From NCBI RefSeq assembly GCF_030296775.1, contig NZ_AP027742.1:1240001-1304000 (forward strand): 64,000 nt of DNA, written 5' to 3'. Below, one piece after another: positions 7,506 to 16,545 of the stretch; positions within the stretch are counted from its first letter, which is position 1; each line of letters begins with the position of its first letter. The notes under the pieces were generated by a model, which saw only the letters and a program-made list of their open reading frames with translations, did no database searches and was not told the origin of the DNA. Made by a program: the position numbers and the translations under genes. The DNA comes from Claveliimonas bilis. Its GTDB lineage: Bacteria; Bacillota; Clostridia; Lachnospirales; Lachnospiraceae.

Positions 7506-9737
7506 ATGAGTATTTATGACAGCCTGAACGGGCCGCAGAGAGAAGCGGTATATCATACAGAAGGACCACTTTTGATCCTGGCAGGCGCCGGATCGGGAAA
7601 GACCCGCGTGCTGACACACAGGATTGCATATTTAATAGAAGAAAAAGGAATTAATCCCTGGAATATCCTTGCCATTACTTTTACAAATAAAGCGGCCGGC
7701 GAGATGAGAGAAAGGGTGGATCAGATCGTTGGTTTTGGGGCGGAAAGCATTTGGGTGAGTACTTTTCACTCTACATGCGTGAGGATTTTGAGACGCCACA
7801 TTGATCGCTTGGGATACGATACAAATTTTACGATTTATGACACAGACGATCAGAAAACATTGATGAAGGATGTGTGCAAACGTCTTCAGATTGATACAAA
7901 AGTTTATCGGGAGAGAAATCTTCTGGCAGCTATTTCAGCGGCGAAAAATGAGCTTATTACTCCGGAAGAATACCGGCTGCAGTCAGAAGGGGATTTCGGA
8001 AGGCAGAAAATAGCTTCCGTCTATGAGGAATATGAAAAACAGATGAGGGCAAATAACGCACTGGATTTTGACGACCTTCTTCTGAAAGCGGTGCAGCTGT
8101 TCCAGACACAGCCGGAGGTTCTGGACTATTATCAGGAGCGCTTCCGGTATATTATGATCGATGAATATCAGGATACCAATACGGTACAGTTTCAGCTTGT
8201 CAGTTTGCTGGCAGCTAAATATCGGAATTTATGTGTAGTAGGTGATGATGACCAGTCTATCTACAAATTCCGGGGAGCAAATATCAGAAATATCCTGAAT
8301 TTTGAGCAGGTGTTTGAGGATGCCAGGGTGATCAAGCTGGAGCAGAATTACCGGTCTACAAGTACGATACTGGATGCGGCAAATGCAGTGATAAGAAACA
8401 ATAGAGGCAGAAAAGAAAAGACATTGTGGACGGATAACGGTCAGGGAGAAAAGATCACCTTCCGTCAGTTTGACACTGCCTATGACGAGGCAGAATATAT
8501 TGTGGGCGATATAAAAGAGAACATAGAAAACGGAAGGTGCAATTATAATGATAATGCGGTCCTTTACCGGACAAATGCTCAGTCCCGGCTTTTGGAGGAG
8601 AAGCTTGTAGCGGCCAATATTCCCTATAAAATTGTGGGCGGCATTAATTTCTATGCAAGGCGGGAAATAAAAGATCTGCTTGCTTATTTGAAGACCATTG
8701 ATAATGCCAGAGATGACCTTGCGGTCAGACGTATTATCAATGTTCCCAAAAGAGGGATCGGACTTACCAGTGTAAACCGGCTGCAGGAATATGCCCTTGC
8801 CAGAGATATCAGTTTTTATGAGGCTCTGCTGGGAGCAGATCTGATTCCGGGAATCGGAAGAGGGATTGCACGGCTGGAGTCATTTGCGGCTTTGATGGAA
8901 CATTTCCGTACCAGGGCTGATGAGATCAGTATTTCTCAGCTTCTGGATGAGATCCTGGAAACGACGGGGTACATAGAAGAGCTGAAAACAGAAGGGGAAA
9001 TCGAGGCGGAAGCAAGAATTGAAAATATCGATGAGCTGAAAAATAAAATAGCCGCTTATGAGGAGGCCTGCCAGGAACAGGGAGAGAGACCGAGTTTAAG
9101 CGGCTTTCTGGAAGAGGTTGCTCTTGTAGCGGATGTGGATAGCCTGGATGAGAACAGCGACTATGTTGTTTTGATGACGCTGCACAGTGCCAAAGGACTG
9201 GAATTTCCACAGGTTTATCTTGCTGGTATGGAAGATGGGCTGTTTCCAAGCTATATGACCATTACGGCAGACGACCCGGAGGAGATAGAGGAGGAGCGAA
9301 GGCTTTGTTATGTGGGAATCACAAGGGCTAAGGAACATCTGACTTTAACCTGCGCAAAGCGCCGTATGGTAAGAGGAGAAACGCAGTACAATAAAATGTC
9401 CCGGTTTTTAAAAGAGATTCCTATGGAACTTCTGGAAACGGGAATAAAATTTGAAAAAGAGGAAAGGGAAGAAGAAAAACCGCAGCCGTGGCAGCAGGCA
9501 AGGCAGTCTTTTCGGTCAAAGCCCTTCACTGCGCCAAAGCCGGTACAGCAGTTTAAAGTTGCAGGAGGAAAAGGTCCCGGCTATGATGTGGGCGACAGAG
9601 TACGTCATGTCAAATTTGGAGAAGGGATTGTGACTTCCATTGTAGAAGGCGGAAGAGATTATGAAGTGACTGTGGAATTTGATACGGCCGGAACGAAAAA
9701 AATGTTTGCAGTATTTGCAAAACTGCAGAAAATATAA
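7506..9737 (+). CDS. pcrA: ATP-dependent DNA helicase PcrA (UvrD/Rep family)
   Basis: The protein has 743 residues, the usual PcrA length. The order of superfamily 1A motifs is complete: the Q motif LNGPQREAV (7-15), Walker A AGAGSGKT (26-33), motif II IDEYQDTN near 220, motif III GDDDQSIYKFRGA near 247, and late motifs VMTLHSAKGLEFPQVY and YVGITRA. The C-terminus ends in the Tudor-like RNA-polymerase-binding region (VGDRVRHVKFGEGIV) found in Gram-positive PcrA. It acts as a 3'-5' helicase in replication restart, nucleotide excision repair after UvrBC, and conflicts with transcription. The ribosome site AAGGAGAAAGT precedes the ATG. It appears to be a single-gene unit. Confidence 0.97.
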   Translation: MSIYDSLNGPQREAVYHTEGPLLILAGAGSGKTRVLTHRIAYLIEEKGINPWNILAITFTNKAAGEMRERVDQIVGFGAESIWVSTFHSTCVRILRRHIDRLGYDTNFTIYDTDDQKTLMKDVCKRLQIDTKVYRERNLLAAISAAKNELITPEEYRLQSEGDFGRQKIASVYEEYEKQMRANNALDFDDLLLKAVQLFQTQPEVLDYYQERFRYIMIDEYQDTNTVQFQLVSLLAAKYRNLCVVGDDDQSIYKFRGANIRNILNFEQVFEDARVIKLEQNYRSTSTILDAANAVIRNNRGRKEKTLWTDNGQGEKITFRQFDTAYDEAEYIVGDIKENIENGRCNYNDNAVLYRTNAQSRLLEEKLVAANIPYKIVGGINFYARREIKDLLAYLKTIDNARDDLAVRRIINVPKRGIGLTSVNRLQEYALARDISFYEALLGADLIPGIGRGIARLESFAALMEHFRTRADEISISQLLDEILETTGYIEELKTEGEIEAEARIENIDELKNKIAAYEEACQEQGERPSLSGFLEEVALVADVDSLDENSDYVVLMTLHSAKGLEFPQVYLAGMEDGLFPSYMTITADDPEEIEEERRLCYVGITRAKEHLTLTCAKRRMVRGETQYNKMSRFLKEIPMELLETGIKFEKEEREEEKPQPWQQARQSFRSKPFTAPKPVQQFKVAGGKGPGYDVGDRVRHVKFGEGIVTSIVEGGRDYEVTVEFDTAGTKKMFAVFAKLQKI

Positions 9738-9791
9738 AAATGTACAAAAACTTATACCGGGATTTTTCAGAAAATTTCCCGGGAAAAGCAG

Positions 9792-9820
9792 TAGTAATAT
9801 GGCGCAGATGGTGTTATAAT
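9792..9820 (+). promoter_or_regulatory. Possible promoter for the small acidic membrane protein
   Basis: There is a perfect -10 TATAAT at 9815-9820, 57 bases before the next start. The -35 region (TAGTAA) is poor, so the call rests on the -10 alone. Confidence 0.4.
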
Positions 9821-9876
9821 AAAATATATTAAATCTATACCAGCCAGACGGGCATAAGAAAGGATGTGTAGGAAAG

Positions 9877-10122
9877 ATGAGCAAAGTAGAGGATATTATT
9901 GCAGCATCAAAACTGAATGAGCTGATTCGGAAAAAAGATGATGATGAAAAACGCGGAAAGACAGTGCTGTGGGTACTGGCCATTGTAGGAGCGATCGCAG
10001 CAGTGGCAGCAATTGCATATGCAGTATATTGTTTCTTTACCCCAGATTACCTGGAGGATTTTGAAGAAGATTTTGACGATGATTTCGATGACGATTTCTT
10101 CAGTGAGGAAGATCAGGTATAA
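9877..10122 (+). CDS. Small single-pass membrane protein with an acidic tail
   Basis: The protein has 81 residues. A basic, charged N-terminus is followed by one hydrophobic helix at about residues 29-52 (VLWVLAIVGAIAAVAAIAY). The last 28 residues are extremely acidic, with repeated Asp/Glu/Phe triplets. The ribosome site GGAAAG precedes the ATG and a terminator follows, so this is a real monocistronic gene. The topology is one helix with the acidic end on one side of the membrane. Similar short proteins are common in Lachnospiraceae but I know no function. Confidence 0.75.
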   Translation: MSKVEDIIAASKLNELIRKKDDDEKRGKTVLWVLAIVGAIAAVAAIAYAVYCFFTPDYLEDFEEDFDDDFDDDFFSEEDQV

Positions 10123-10138
10123 GGGCCAAAAGGAGAAG

Positions 10139-10170
10139 AGACAGAACACTATGTTCTGTCTTTCTTTTTG
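10139..10170 (+). terminator. Intrinsic terminator
   Basis: A perfect 10-base stem AGACAGAACA / TGTTCTGTCT with a 3-base loop is followed by TTCTTTTTG. Confidence 0.85.
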
Positions 10171-10252
10171 TTACGGTGACGGGTCAAAGTCCGGGTGTGC
10201 TCGAGACCTTGGTGACCGCTTCAGGAACAGATAAAGGAGAAAGAAAGCAGAA

Positions 10253-11647
10253 ATGAAAAAAGGACAGATAGTAGAAGGAATTGTAGAAAAGATAGAGTTT
10301 CCCAATAAAGGAAAGGTTTATGTGCCGGAAGAGGAGCAGTATGTCATTGTAAAAAATACAGTTCCCGGTCAGAAAGTCAAATGCTCTGTCAACAAAATGA
10401 GAAAAGGTAAGGCAGAAGGGCGTCTTTTGGAAGTAACAGAGAAATCTTCACTGGAGAAAGATTCTCTGTGTCCTCATTTTGGACAGTGCGGGGGATGCAC
10501 TTACCAGAATCTGCCCTATGAACATCAACTGAAGCTGAAAGAACAGCAGGTCCATGAGATGTTGGAAAAGGCGGCAGACCATGAATTTCAGTGGGATGGA
10601 ATCTTCCCTTCACCTGTGGAGGAAGCATATAGAAATAAGATGGAATTTTCTTTCGGAGATGAATATAAGGATGGACCTCTGGCTCTTGGCATGCATAAAA
10701 GAGGCAGTTTTCATGATATTGTCAATGTAGGAGAATGCAGGATCGTAGACGAAGATTTCCGCCAGATTCTTTCTGCTACGCTGGAGTTTGCAAAAGAGAC
10801 AGGGCTTCCATACTATCACCGGATGAGACATATAGGATTTTTCCGTCATCTTCTGGTACGAAAAGCAGCAAAAACGGGAGAAATCCTGGTAGATATCGTG
10901 ACGACCACACAGAATCAGGCAGACCTGGAAAGCTGGGCCAATCGTCTGGTGGAGTTGGAAAAACAAGGATGCTTGAAAGGGAAAATTGCCGGGATCCTGC
11001 ATACATCCAATGACAGTCTTGCTGATGTAGTGAAAGATGAAGGTACAGAAATTTTGTACGGTCAGGATTATTTTTATGAAATATTGCTGGGACTGAAATT
11101 TAAGATTACGCCATTTTCTTTCTTCCAGACAAACTCTCTGGGAGCGGAAGTTCTCTATGAGGCTGCCAGAAATTATGTGGGAGAAACAAAAGATAAAGTG
11201 ATTTTTGACCTTTACAGCGGTACAGGAACGATTGCACAGATTCTGGCACCGGTGGCAAAAAAAGTAGTCGGCGTGGAGATTGTGGAAGAGGCGGTACGGG
11301 CTGCCAGAGAGAATGCAGCTTTAAACGGCCTTGATAACTGCAGTTTCTGGGCTGGAGATGTACTGAAGGTCATTGATGAATTAGGAGAGGTTCCCGATCT
11401 GATCGTTCTGGATCCGCCGCGGGACGGCGTGCATCCCAAGGCCCTTGAGAAGATCATCGGTTTCGGAGTAGAACGTATCGTGTACATTGCCTGTAAACCT
11501 ACCAGCGTTGCCCGAGATCTGGAAATGCTGCAGGGAAGAGGCTATCAGATGGAAAGAGCAGTGTGCATTGACCTTTTCCCGGGCACATATCATGTGGAGA
11601 CTTGCGTCTTGTTAGGTAGGAAAAAACCGGCTGAAAAACAAATGTAG
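10253..11647 (+). CDS. rlmD: 23S rRNA uracil-C5 methyltransferase (RlmD/RlmCD family)
   Basis: The protein has 464 residues. An N-terminal TRAM-like RNA-binding domain covers about 1-58. It is followed by the cysteine cluster CPHFGQCGGC (about 73-82) and a further Cys in GECRIV near 162, which together ligate a [4Fe-4S] cluster in this family. The SAM-binding motif FDLYSGTGT lies near 322, LDPPRDGVHP near 383, and the catalytic nucleophile is in YIACKPTSVARDL near 410. It methylates 23S rRNA at U1939 and, in Gram-positives, often U747 as well. The ATG follows AAAGGAGAAAG. It stands alone between two terminators. Confidence 0.93.
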   Translation: MKKGQIVEGIVEKIEFPNKGKVYVPEEEQYVIVKNTVPGQKVKCSVNKMRKGKAEGRLLEVTEKSSLEKDSLCPHFGQCGGCTYQNLPYEHQLKLKEQQVHEMLEKAADHEFQWDGIFPSPVEEAYRNKMEFSFGDEYKDGPLALGMHKRGSFHDIVNVGECRIVDEDFRQILSATLEFAKETGLPYYHRMRHIGFFRHLLVRKAAKTGEILVDIVTTTQNQADLESWANRLVELEKQGCLKGKIAGILHTSNDSLADVVKDEGTEILYGQDYFYEILLGLKFKITPFSFFQTNSLGAEVLYEAARNYVGETKDKVIFDLYSGTGTIAQILAPVAKKVVGVEIVEEAVRAARENAALNGLDNCSFWAGDVLKVIDELGEVPDLIVLDPPRDGVHPKALEKIIGFGVERIVYIACKPTSVARDLEMLQGRGYQMERAVCIDLFPGTYHVETCVLLGRKKPAEKQM

Positions 11648-11868
11648 AATTTTGAAGAGGATAGACTTGACAAACTATCCCCTCTGTTGTCTAAAATATA
11701 AGAAAGACACTTTGATCAATGTAAGGGTTATATAGTATCATCAAAGGGCCGGACATTAAAAAGATGGAATTTGGCAGAAATACTCTGTTTGAGTTCAATT
11801 GTTTATATTGCTTTTTCTTGTTTAAAGTGGATATTAAAAAAATAGATAAAAGAAGTTTTCTTTTTCAT

Positions 11869-11906
11869 GACTGCAATGGCCTTTCAACCGTTGCAGTCTT
11901 TTTTTT
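11869..11906 (+). terminator. Strong intrinsic terminator with no gene assigned upstream
   Basis: The stem GACTGCAA / TTGCAGTC is followed by eight T residues. It lies 220 bases after the rlmD stop, so it ends either a long rlmD 3' untranslated region or a separate short transcript. In 11648-11868 I see an imperfect hairpin (GGATAG/CTATCC at about 11661-11682) and a spaced CTTTGAT/ATCAAAG inverted repeat near 11710-11747. There is no convincing reading frame. Confidence 0.75.
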
Positions 11907-12009
11907 GCTGCTTTTTACCGGAATCCGATTAGAGTCTGCAGTGCTTAGAAGAAGCCGTGCCCCGCCTTTTTAGTCTGGATGCAAAGAGACTAAGGAAAGG
12001 AGAAAAAAA

Positions 12010-12447
12010 GTGGGATACAATCATGGAAAAGCAGAACGAAAATGGCAGATCTGGAAAGAAAAAGAAGAAAAGCTCATGCGGGAGAACGGCGTTGCTGAAG
12101 AGATCATAGCAGAAATCCGTGCGTATGACCGTATAGAGTTTAATTCTGACAGGCGCTTTTATGTGCATTCTAATGAAATGGCAGAGTACATAGAAAATAC
12201 GGCAGGAAAGGAACAGGATATTGAGGTTATAACTGTTCTGGATCTTCTTAATGAAATCGAGAGCAGAAATTTATATTATGAACTGCTTGCGCTGGATCAG
12301 AGTGTGCTGCAAATTCTTTTGCTGAAAATTCAGGGATATTCTACAAGGGAGATCGCACAGCTTACGCGGCTGTCGGAAGACGCCGTGTATCAGAGGATGC
12401 ACCGGCTGAAGAAGAAACTGCAGCCTTTTAAGGATCAAAGAGGATAA
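12010..12447 (+). CDS. Sigma-70 region 4-like helix-turn-helix protein
   Basis: The protein has 145 residues and starts at GTG after AAGGAGAAAAAA. The first 80 residues are charged and helical with no recognised domain. The last 55 residues form a sigma region 4 or LuxR-like helix-turn-helix: LALDQSVLQILLLKIQGYS, then TREIAQLTRLSEDAVYQRM, then a basic tail. Proteins of this type act as sigma-like activators or phage/conjugative-element regulators, but nothing mobile surrounds this copy. No region 2 is visible, so it is not a full sigma factor. Its targets are unknown. Confidence 0.65.
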   Translation: MGYNHGKAERKWQIWKEKEEKLMRENGVAEEIIAEIRAYDRIEFNSDRRFYVHSNEMAEYIENTAGKEQDIEVITVLDLLNEIESRNLYYELLALDQSVLQILLLKIQGYSTREIAQLTRLSEDAVYQRMHRLKKKLQPFKDQRG

Positions 12448-12647
12448 TATCACTTTTTAAAAAGGAAACGGGCGGGAGAAGAGGATATTTTCTTCTGCCT
12501 GTTGTCCTCTTGGGGAAAAGATTATTTTTTCGAATGATCAAGAAATTAATATTTTAGAAACATAAGAGAAACATGAAATTAACAATGGAGAGTTATTTTC
12601 TTACTGTCAAATGAAACAAGGAAAATGAATAGAAAGGTGAATCGAAA

Positions 12648-13217
12648 ATGGCGAAATCAAAATTAGTGCAGACAAACGAAGTCCGGCAGAAACAATTTGT
12701 AGGCTATGAATACAAAGAGCTGACTGCAGAAAGCAGCCAGGCATCGTTTTTAATAGATGGGTATGAAAATTTCGGTTGGGAGTTGGATGAAAATCTGCTG
12801 GAACGAAGTTCCGCTAAATATACAGCAGGCAAAAAAGCTGTGATCCGGCTGAAACGAAACCGAAAAATCGTCAATAAGGCAGAGCTTACCAGATTACAGA
12901 GAAATTTTGAAGCGTGTGTGGAGGACATAAAGACATTAGAAAAAAGCAAAACTTCACAGGCAACGGCATATGCGCTTATACTGGCCGTAATAGGCACAGT
13001 CTTTATGGGAGGTTCCACCTTTGCAGTGACAGCACAGCCGCCTCACATTGCTTTGTGTATCGTTCTTGCGGTGCCGGGATTTCTCGGATGGATATTTCCG
13101 TATTTCCTTTACCGGAGAATATTGCGGAAGCGAACAGAAGAAGTAGCGCCGCTGATAGAAGAGAAATATGAAGAAATTTATGAATTATGCGAAAAAGGGA
13201 ACAGACTGTTAGTTTAA
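12648..13217 (+). CDS. Two-helix membrane protein of unknown function
   Basis: The protein has 189 residues. The soluble N-terminal 100 residues are rich in Lys and Arg (VIRLKRNRKIVNKAEL). Two hydrophobic helices lie at about 109-131 (AYALILAVIGTVFMGGSTF) and 137-157 (IALCIVLAVPGFLGWIFPYF). A short cytoplasmic charged tail (EEKYEEIYELCEKGN) follows. The ribosome site AAAGGTGAA precedes the ATG and a terminator follows at once. I do not recognise the family; the fold may be a cytoplasmic sensor or adaptor anchored in the membrane. Confidence 0.7.
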   Translation: MAKSKLVQTNEVRQKQFVGYEYKELTAESSQASFLIDGYENFGWELDENLLERSSAKYTAGKKAVIRLKRNRKIVNKAELTRLQRNFEACVEDIKTLEKSKTSQATAYALILAVIGTVFMGGSTFAVTAQPPHIALCIVLAVPGFLGWIFPYFLYRRILRKRTEEVAPLIEEKYEEIYELCEKGNRLLV

Positions 13218-13220
13218 AGA

Positions 13221-13255
13221 AACGCCATCCTGCATCTGCGAGATGGCGTTTTATA
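13221..13255 (+). terminator. Intrinsic terminator
   Basis: A perfect stem AACGCCATC / GATGGCGTT with a 12-base loop is followed by TTTTAT, directly after the 12648-13217 stop. Confidence 0.8.
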
Positions 13256-13327
13256 GTTGAGATGTGGAAGAATCAGAAGAAAGAGAATAATTAACAGCAG
13301 CATGACAACAATAGTAAGAAAGAGCAG

Positions 13328-13365
13328 AAAGTACAAATGATCATTCGAACATTTGTACTTTTTTT
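13328..13365 (+). terminator. Second intrinsic terminator, overlapping a LexA-like half-match
   Basis: A perfect 12-base stem AAAGTACAAATG / CATTTGTACTTT is followed by a T-run. The right part (CGAACATTTGTACT, 13346-13359) also resembles the Gram-positive SOS box CGAACNNNNGTTCG. A -10-like TATAAT follows at 13402-13407. Confidence 0.65.
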
Positions 13366-13452
13366 GCCGTTAGTCCTATATACTTTTACCGGTATATTTG
13401 CTATAATGTGCGAAGAGACAGAGAGGATAAAAAGAAGACGATTAACGATAGG

Positions 13453-13605
13453 CATTTTGGAAGTTGCCAGTTCGGGGAAAATGCCTACAATGGCAAACAT
13501 TATTTTGTAACTGAAAACCAACCCTTATTATGACTCATAAAAAACTCTGGCAGTGCAGCCTTACGGCAAGTTTAAGGAATTTTTCTGAACAACGTTGTAG
13601 TATTG
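13453..13605 (+). pseudogene. Decayed fragment of a second uvrB (Walker A region)
   Basis: This stretch aligns with codons about 36-77 of the intact uvrB at 14541. It reads LEVASSGKMPTMANII where UvrB has [16 protein letters not shown]. After a 3-base gap and two in-frame stops comes KTLAVQPYGKFKEFF where UvrB has [15 protein letters not shown]. By eye the two DNA blocks are about 70-80% identical, including an exact 13-base match over TACAATGGCAAAC. A further one-base deletion follows the FKEFF block. It is broken and cannot make UvrB. It lies just upstream of the RhuM-like gene, so that gene is flanked by uvrB sequence on both sides. Confidence 0.82.
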
Positions 13606-13623
13606 AATTTAAAGGTGAAGAAT

Positions 13624-14364
13624 ATGAAAAAGAAAAAAGAAATATCTATAGTGCGTTCTTCGGCAGCAGAGTATTTGACGTTTATTACTGCTACAGGAGA
13701 AAGCGATGTTAATGCTATATATTTTGACGAAAATGTTTGGCTGACCCAGAAAATGATGGGGCTTCTTTATAATGTGGAAACTCACACGATTAATTATCAT
13801 CTGAAGAAGATATTTGCTGATGAAGAATTAGATGAGAATTCAGTTATTCGAAAATTTCGAATAACTGCTTCAGATGGGAAGAGCTATAACACAAATCATT
13901 GTAATTTAAAAGCAATTATTGCTGTGGGAAATAAGGTCGATTCTCCGAGAGCGGTTCAGTTCCGAAAATGGGCGAATGGAATTATAGAAGAATTCACGAT
14001 AAAAGGCTATATGATTGGTAATGTGTCTTTCAATTTTAAGAATAATAGTGGACAGTTTGTTATTGGTAGTGGTGATTACGAATTCTGTACAAGATGGAGT
14101 GAATGTGGAGCAAAATCCATATATGGATATAAAGATGGGGGTAGTTTGATTGGATTTAATGATGAAATCTTTGAATTACCTCAAAATAAAGATTTTACAA
14201 AATTTGATTTTACTAGCAGAACAAGAGAAGTAAAGATTGGAGAAGTGTTGATTTGGATGAATAACAAGGGGAAATTTGCAGCGACCCAAATTACCGACAT
14301 TGCGGTAAAATCGCGTGGCGCTACAAGCGATAAATTATCTTTTGCTTACAAAATATATAAATAA
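13624..14364 (+). CDS. RhuM-family N-terminal domain fused to an unknown C-terminal domain
   Basis: The protein has 246 residues; the ATG at 13624 follows AAAGGTGAAG, and a TTG at 13603 is less likely. Residues about 8-130 match the RhuM virulence/phage-type family: an EYLTF.TATGES opening, VWLTQKMMGLLYNVETHTI, IFADEELDENSV, then a DGK.Y..NHCNLKAIIAVG segment and RAVQFRKWA. The family is linked to mobile islands and often to toxin-antitoxin or phage-defence settings, and it probably binds DNA. Residues 140-246 (from GQFVIGSGDYEFCTRWSECG) are a separate beta-rich domain that is not part of RhuM and that I cannot place. The gene is more AT-rich than its neighbours and sits between a uvrB relic and intact uvrB, all of which suggests acquisition. 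Confidence 0.7.
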   Translation: MKKKKEISIVRSSAAEYLTFITATGESDVNAIYFDENVWLTQKMMGLLYNVETHTINYHLKKIFADEELDENSVIRKFRITASDGKSYNTNHCNLKAIIAVGNKVDSPRAVQFRKWANGIIEEFTIKGYMIGNVSFNFKNNSGQFVIGSGDYEFCTRWSECGAKSIYGYKDGGSLIGFNDEIFELPQNKDFTKFDFTSRTREVKIGEVLIWMNNKGKFAATQITDIAVKSRGATSDKLSFAYKIYK

Positions 14365-14540
14365 AATTTTCAAATATGATATTTGATAAAGTTGAGTGTA
14401 TAGTACGAGTTATCTTGTAAGTATATAACGTGAAAAAGACCAATACTTGCAAAGTGTTGGGGAATTAAAGCGTTATGAAAATGTTTATAACCAATAACCT
14501 TATTTGAAACAAGTATTAATGAATTATTAGGGGAATTTGT

Positions 14541-16532
14541 ATGGATCATTTTAAATTAGTATCAGAATACAAACCTACCGGAGATCAGCCGCAGGCGATT
14601 GAGAAGCTGGTCAAAGGTTTTAAAGAAGGAAATCAATGTGAGACTCTTTTGGGAGTCACCGGCTCCGGTAAGACGTTTACAATGGCAAACGTCATCCAGC
14701 AATTGAATAAACCGACACTGATCATTGCTCACAACAAAACTCTGGCGGCACAGCTCTACGGTGAGTTCAAGGAATTTTTCCCGAACAACGCCGTAGAGTA
14801 TTTCGTCTCCTACTATGATTACTACCAGCCGGAAGCCTACGTGCCTTCTTCAGACACCTATATCGCCAAGGACTCCTCCATCAACGAGGAGATCGACAAG
14901 CTGCGCCTTTCGGCAACAGCTTCTCTGGCGGAGAGAAGAGATGTGATCGTAGTATCCAGCGTGTCCTGCATTTATGGTTTGGGTGAGCCGGAAAATTTTG
15001 AAAAAATGATGGTTTCTTTGCGCCCCGGCATGGAGAAGGACAGAGACGAAGTGCTCCGCCAGCTGATAGATATTCAATATGAAAGAAATGAGATAGATTT
15101 CAAGCGAGGAACCTTCCGGGTACGAGGGGATGTATTGGAGATCATTCCGGCCAATGAGGCGGAGACCGCTGTAAGAGTGGAGTTCTTCGGTGATGAAATT
15201 GACCGGATTACTCAGATTGATGTGCTGACAGGAGAGATAAAGGGCGAACTGGAACATGCTGCTATTTTCCCGGCGTCCCACTATGTCGTGCCTGCAGAAC
15301 AGATCCGGCGGGCTGCGGATGCCATAGAAAAAGAGCTGGAAGAGCGGGTGCAGTATTTTAAATCAGAAGATAAGCTGCTGGAGGCACAAAGGATTGCAGA
15401 GAGGACCAATTTTGATATTGAAATGCTTAAGGAGACGGGATTTTGTTCCGGGATTGAAAACTATTCCAGGCATTTGTCGGGGCTTGCTCCGGGACAGCCT
15501 CCTTATACTTTGATGGATTTCTTTAAGGACGACTTCCTTATTATTATTGATGAGTCACATAAGACAATCCCGCAGATCGGGGCAATGTATCACGGAGATC
15601 AGTCCCGTAAGACAACCCTTGTGGATTATGGATTCCGTCTGCCTTCTGCCAAGGACAACAGACCTTTAAGCTTTTCAGAGTTTGAGGACCGGATCGACCA
15701 GATCATGTTTGTGTCGGCAACTCCGGGAACATATGAGGCGGAACATGAGCTGCTTCGGGCGGAACAGGTGATACGGCCAACAGGACTTCTGGATCCGGAA
15801 GTGGAAATTCGTCCGGTAGAGGGGCAGATCGATGATCTTGTGGCAGAAGTGAAGAAGGAGACAGAAAAGAAAAACAAGATTTTAATTACCACACTTACGA
15901 AACGCATGGCGGAAGATCTGACAGATTATATGAAAGAACTGGGAATCCGTGTCCGCTATCTGCACTCGGATATTGATACGCTGGAGCGGACGGAAATTGT
16001 GAGGGACATGCGTTTGGACGTATTTGACGTGCTGGTAGGAATCAACCTTTTAAGAGAAGGTCTTGACATCCCGGAGATTACGCTGGTTGCTATCCTCGAT
16101 GCGGACAAGGAAGGGTTCCTGCGTTCAGAGACTTCTCTGATCCAGACCATAGGACGTGCCGCACGAAACGCGGAAGGACACGTGATCATGTATGCGGATA
16201 CAGTGACAGACTCTATGAGACAGGCCATTGATGAGACTATGAGGCGCCGCCAGATTCAGATGGCTTACAATGAAGAACACGGCATTACGCCGACAACAAT
16301 CCAGAAATCAGTCCGCGATCTGATCAGTATTTCCAAGAAAGTAGCGGCAGAAGAAATGCGCATGGAGAAAGATCCGGAGTCCATGAGCCGGAAAGAGCTG
16401 GAGAAACTGATCGCTGATGTGACAAAACAGATGAGAAAAGCTGCGTCCGAACTTAATTTCGAGGCAGCGGCTGAACTTCGTGATAAGATGACAGAATTGA
16501 AAAAGCAGCTGGATGACATAGCTGAAGATTAA
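14541..16532 (+). CDS. uvrB: Excinuclease ABC subunit B
   Basis: The protein has 663 residues, full length for the family. Walker [14 protein letters not shown] lies at about 38-50. The damage-gripping beta-hairpin ([18 protein letters not shown]) is near 93-112, the DEAD-like IIIDESH near 335, and helicase motif VI (QTIGRAARN) near 537. A C-terminal UVR motif for UvrC binding covers about 620-655. It loads with UvrA on damaged DNA and hands over to UvrC for incision. It runs directly into uvrA, 13 bases downstream. No good SOS box is visible in the 176 bases upstream, unlike Bacillus uvrBA. Confidence 0.98.
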   Translation: MDHFKLVSEYKPTGDQPQAIEKLVKGFKEGNQCETLLGVTGSGKTFTMANVIQQLNKPTLIIAHNKTLAAQLYGEFKEFFPNNAVEYFVSYYDYYQPEAYVPSSDTYIAKDSSINEEIDKLRLSATASLAERRDVIVVSSVSCIYGLGEPENFEKMMVSLRPGMEKDRDEVLRQLIDIQYERNEIDFKRGTFRVRGDVLEIIPANEAETAVRVEFFGDEIDRITQIDVLTGEIKGELEHAAIFPASHYVVPAEQIRRAADAIEKELEERVQYFKSEDKLLEAQRIAERTNFDIEMLKETGFCSGIENYSRHLSGLAPGQPPYTLMDFFKDDFLIIIDESHKTIPQIGAMYHGDQSRKTTLVDYGFRLPSAKDNRPLSFSEFEDRIDQIMFVSATPGTYEAEHELLRAEQVIRPTGLLDPEVEIRPVEGQIDDLVAEVKKETEKKNKILITTLTKRMAEDLTDYMKELGIRVRYLHSDIDTLERTEIVRDMRLDVFDVLVGINLLREGLDIPEITLVAILDADKEGFLRSETSLIQTIGRAARNAEGHVIMYADTVTDSMRQAIDETMRRRQIQMAYNEEHGITPTTIQKSVRDLISISKKVAAEEMRMEKDPESMSRKELEKLIADVTKQMRKAASELNFEAAAELRDKMTELKKQLDDIAED

Positions 16533-16545
16533 GAAGGAGCATAAA

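Noticed and set aside
11764-11973. 69-residue ORF in the gap after rlmD
   Set aside because: It runs through a strong terminator stem and T-run, and has no ribosome site.
12010-12447. Conjugative element or prophage marker
   Set aside because: The sigma-like protein resembles those in mobile elements, but no integrase, relaxase, phage or att-like sequence is nearby.
13406-13510. 35-codon ORF over the uvrB relic
   Set aside because: Its ATG overlaps the -10-like TATAAT, so no ribosome site fits. Its end simply reads the decayed Walker A region.
13530-13712. 60-residue frame overlapping the RhuM start
   Set aside because: It crosses the uvrB relic in the wrong frame and has no ribosome site.
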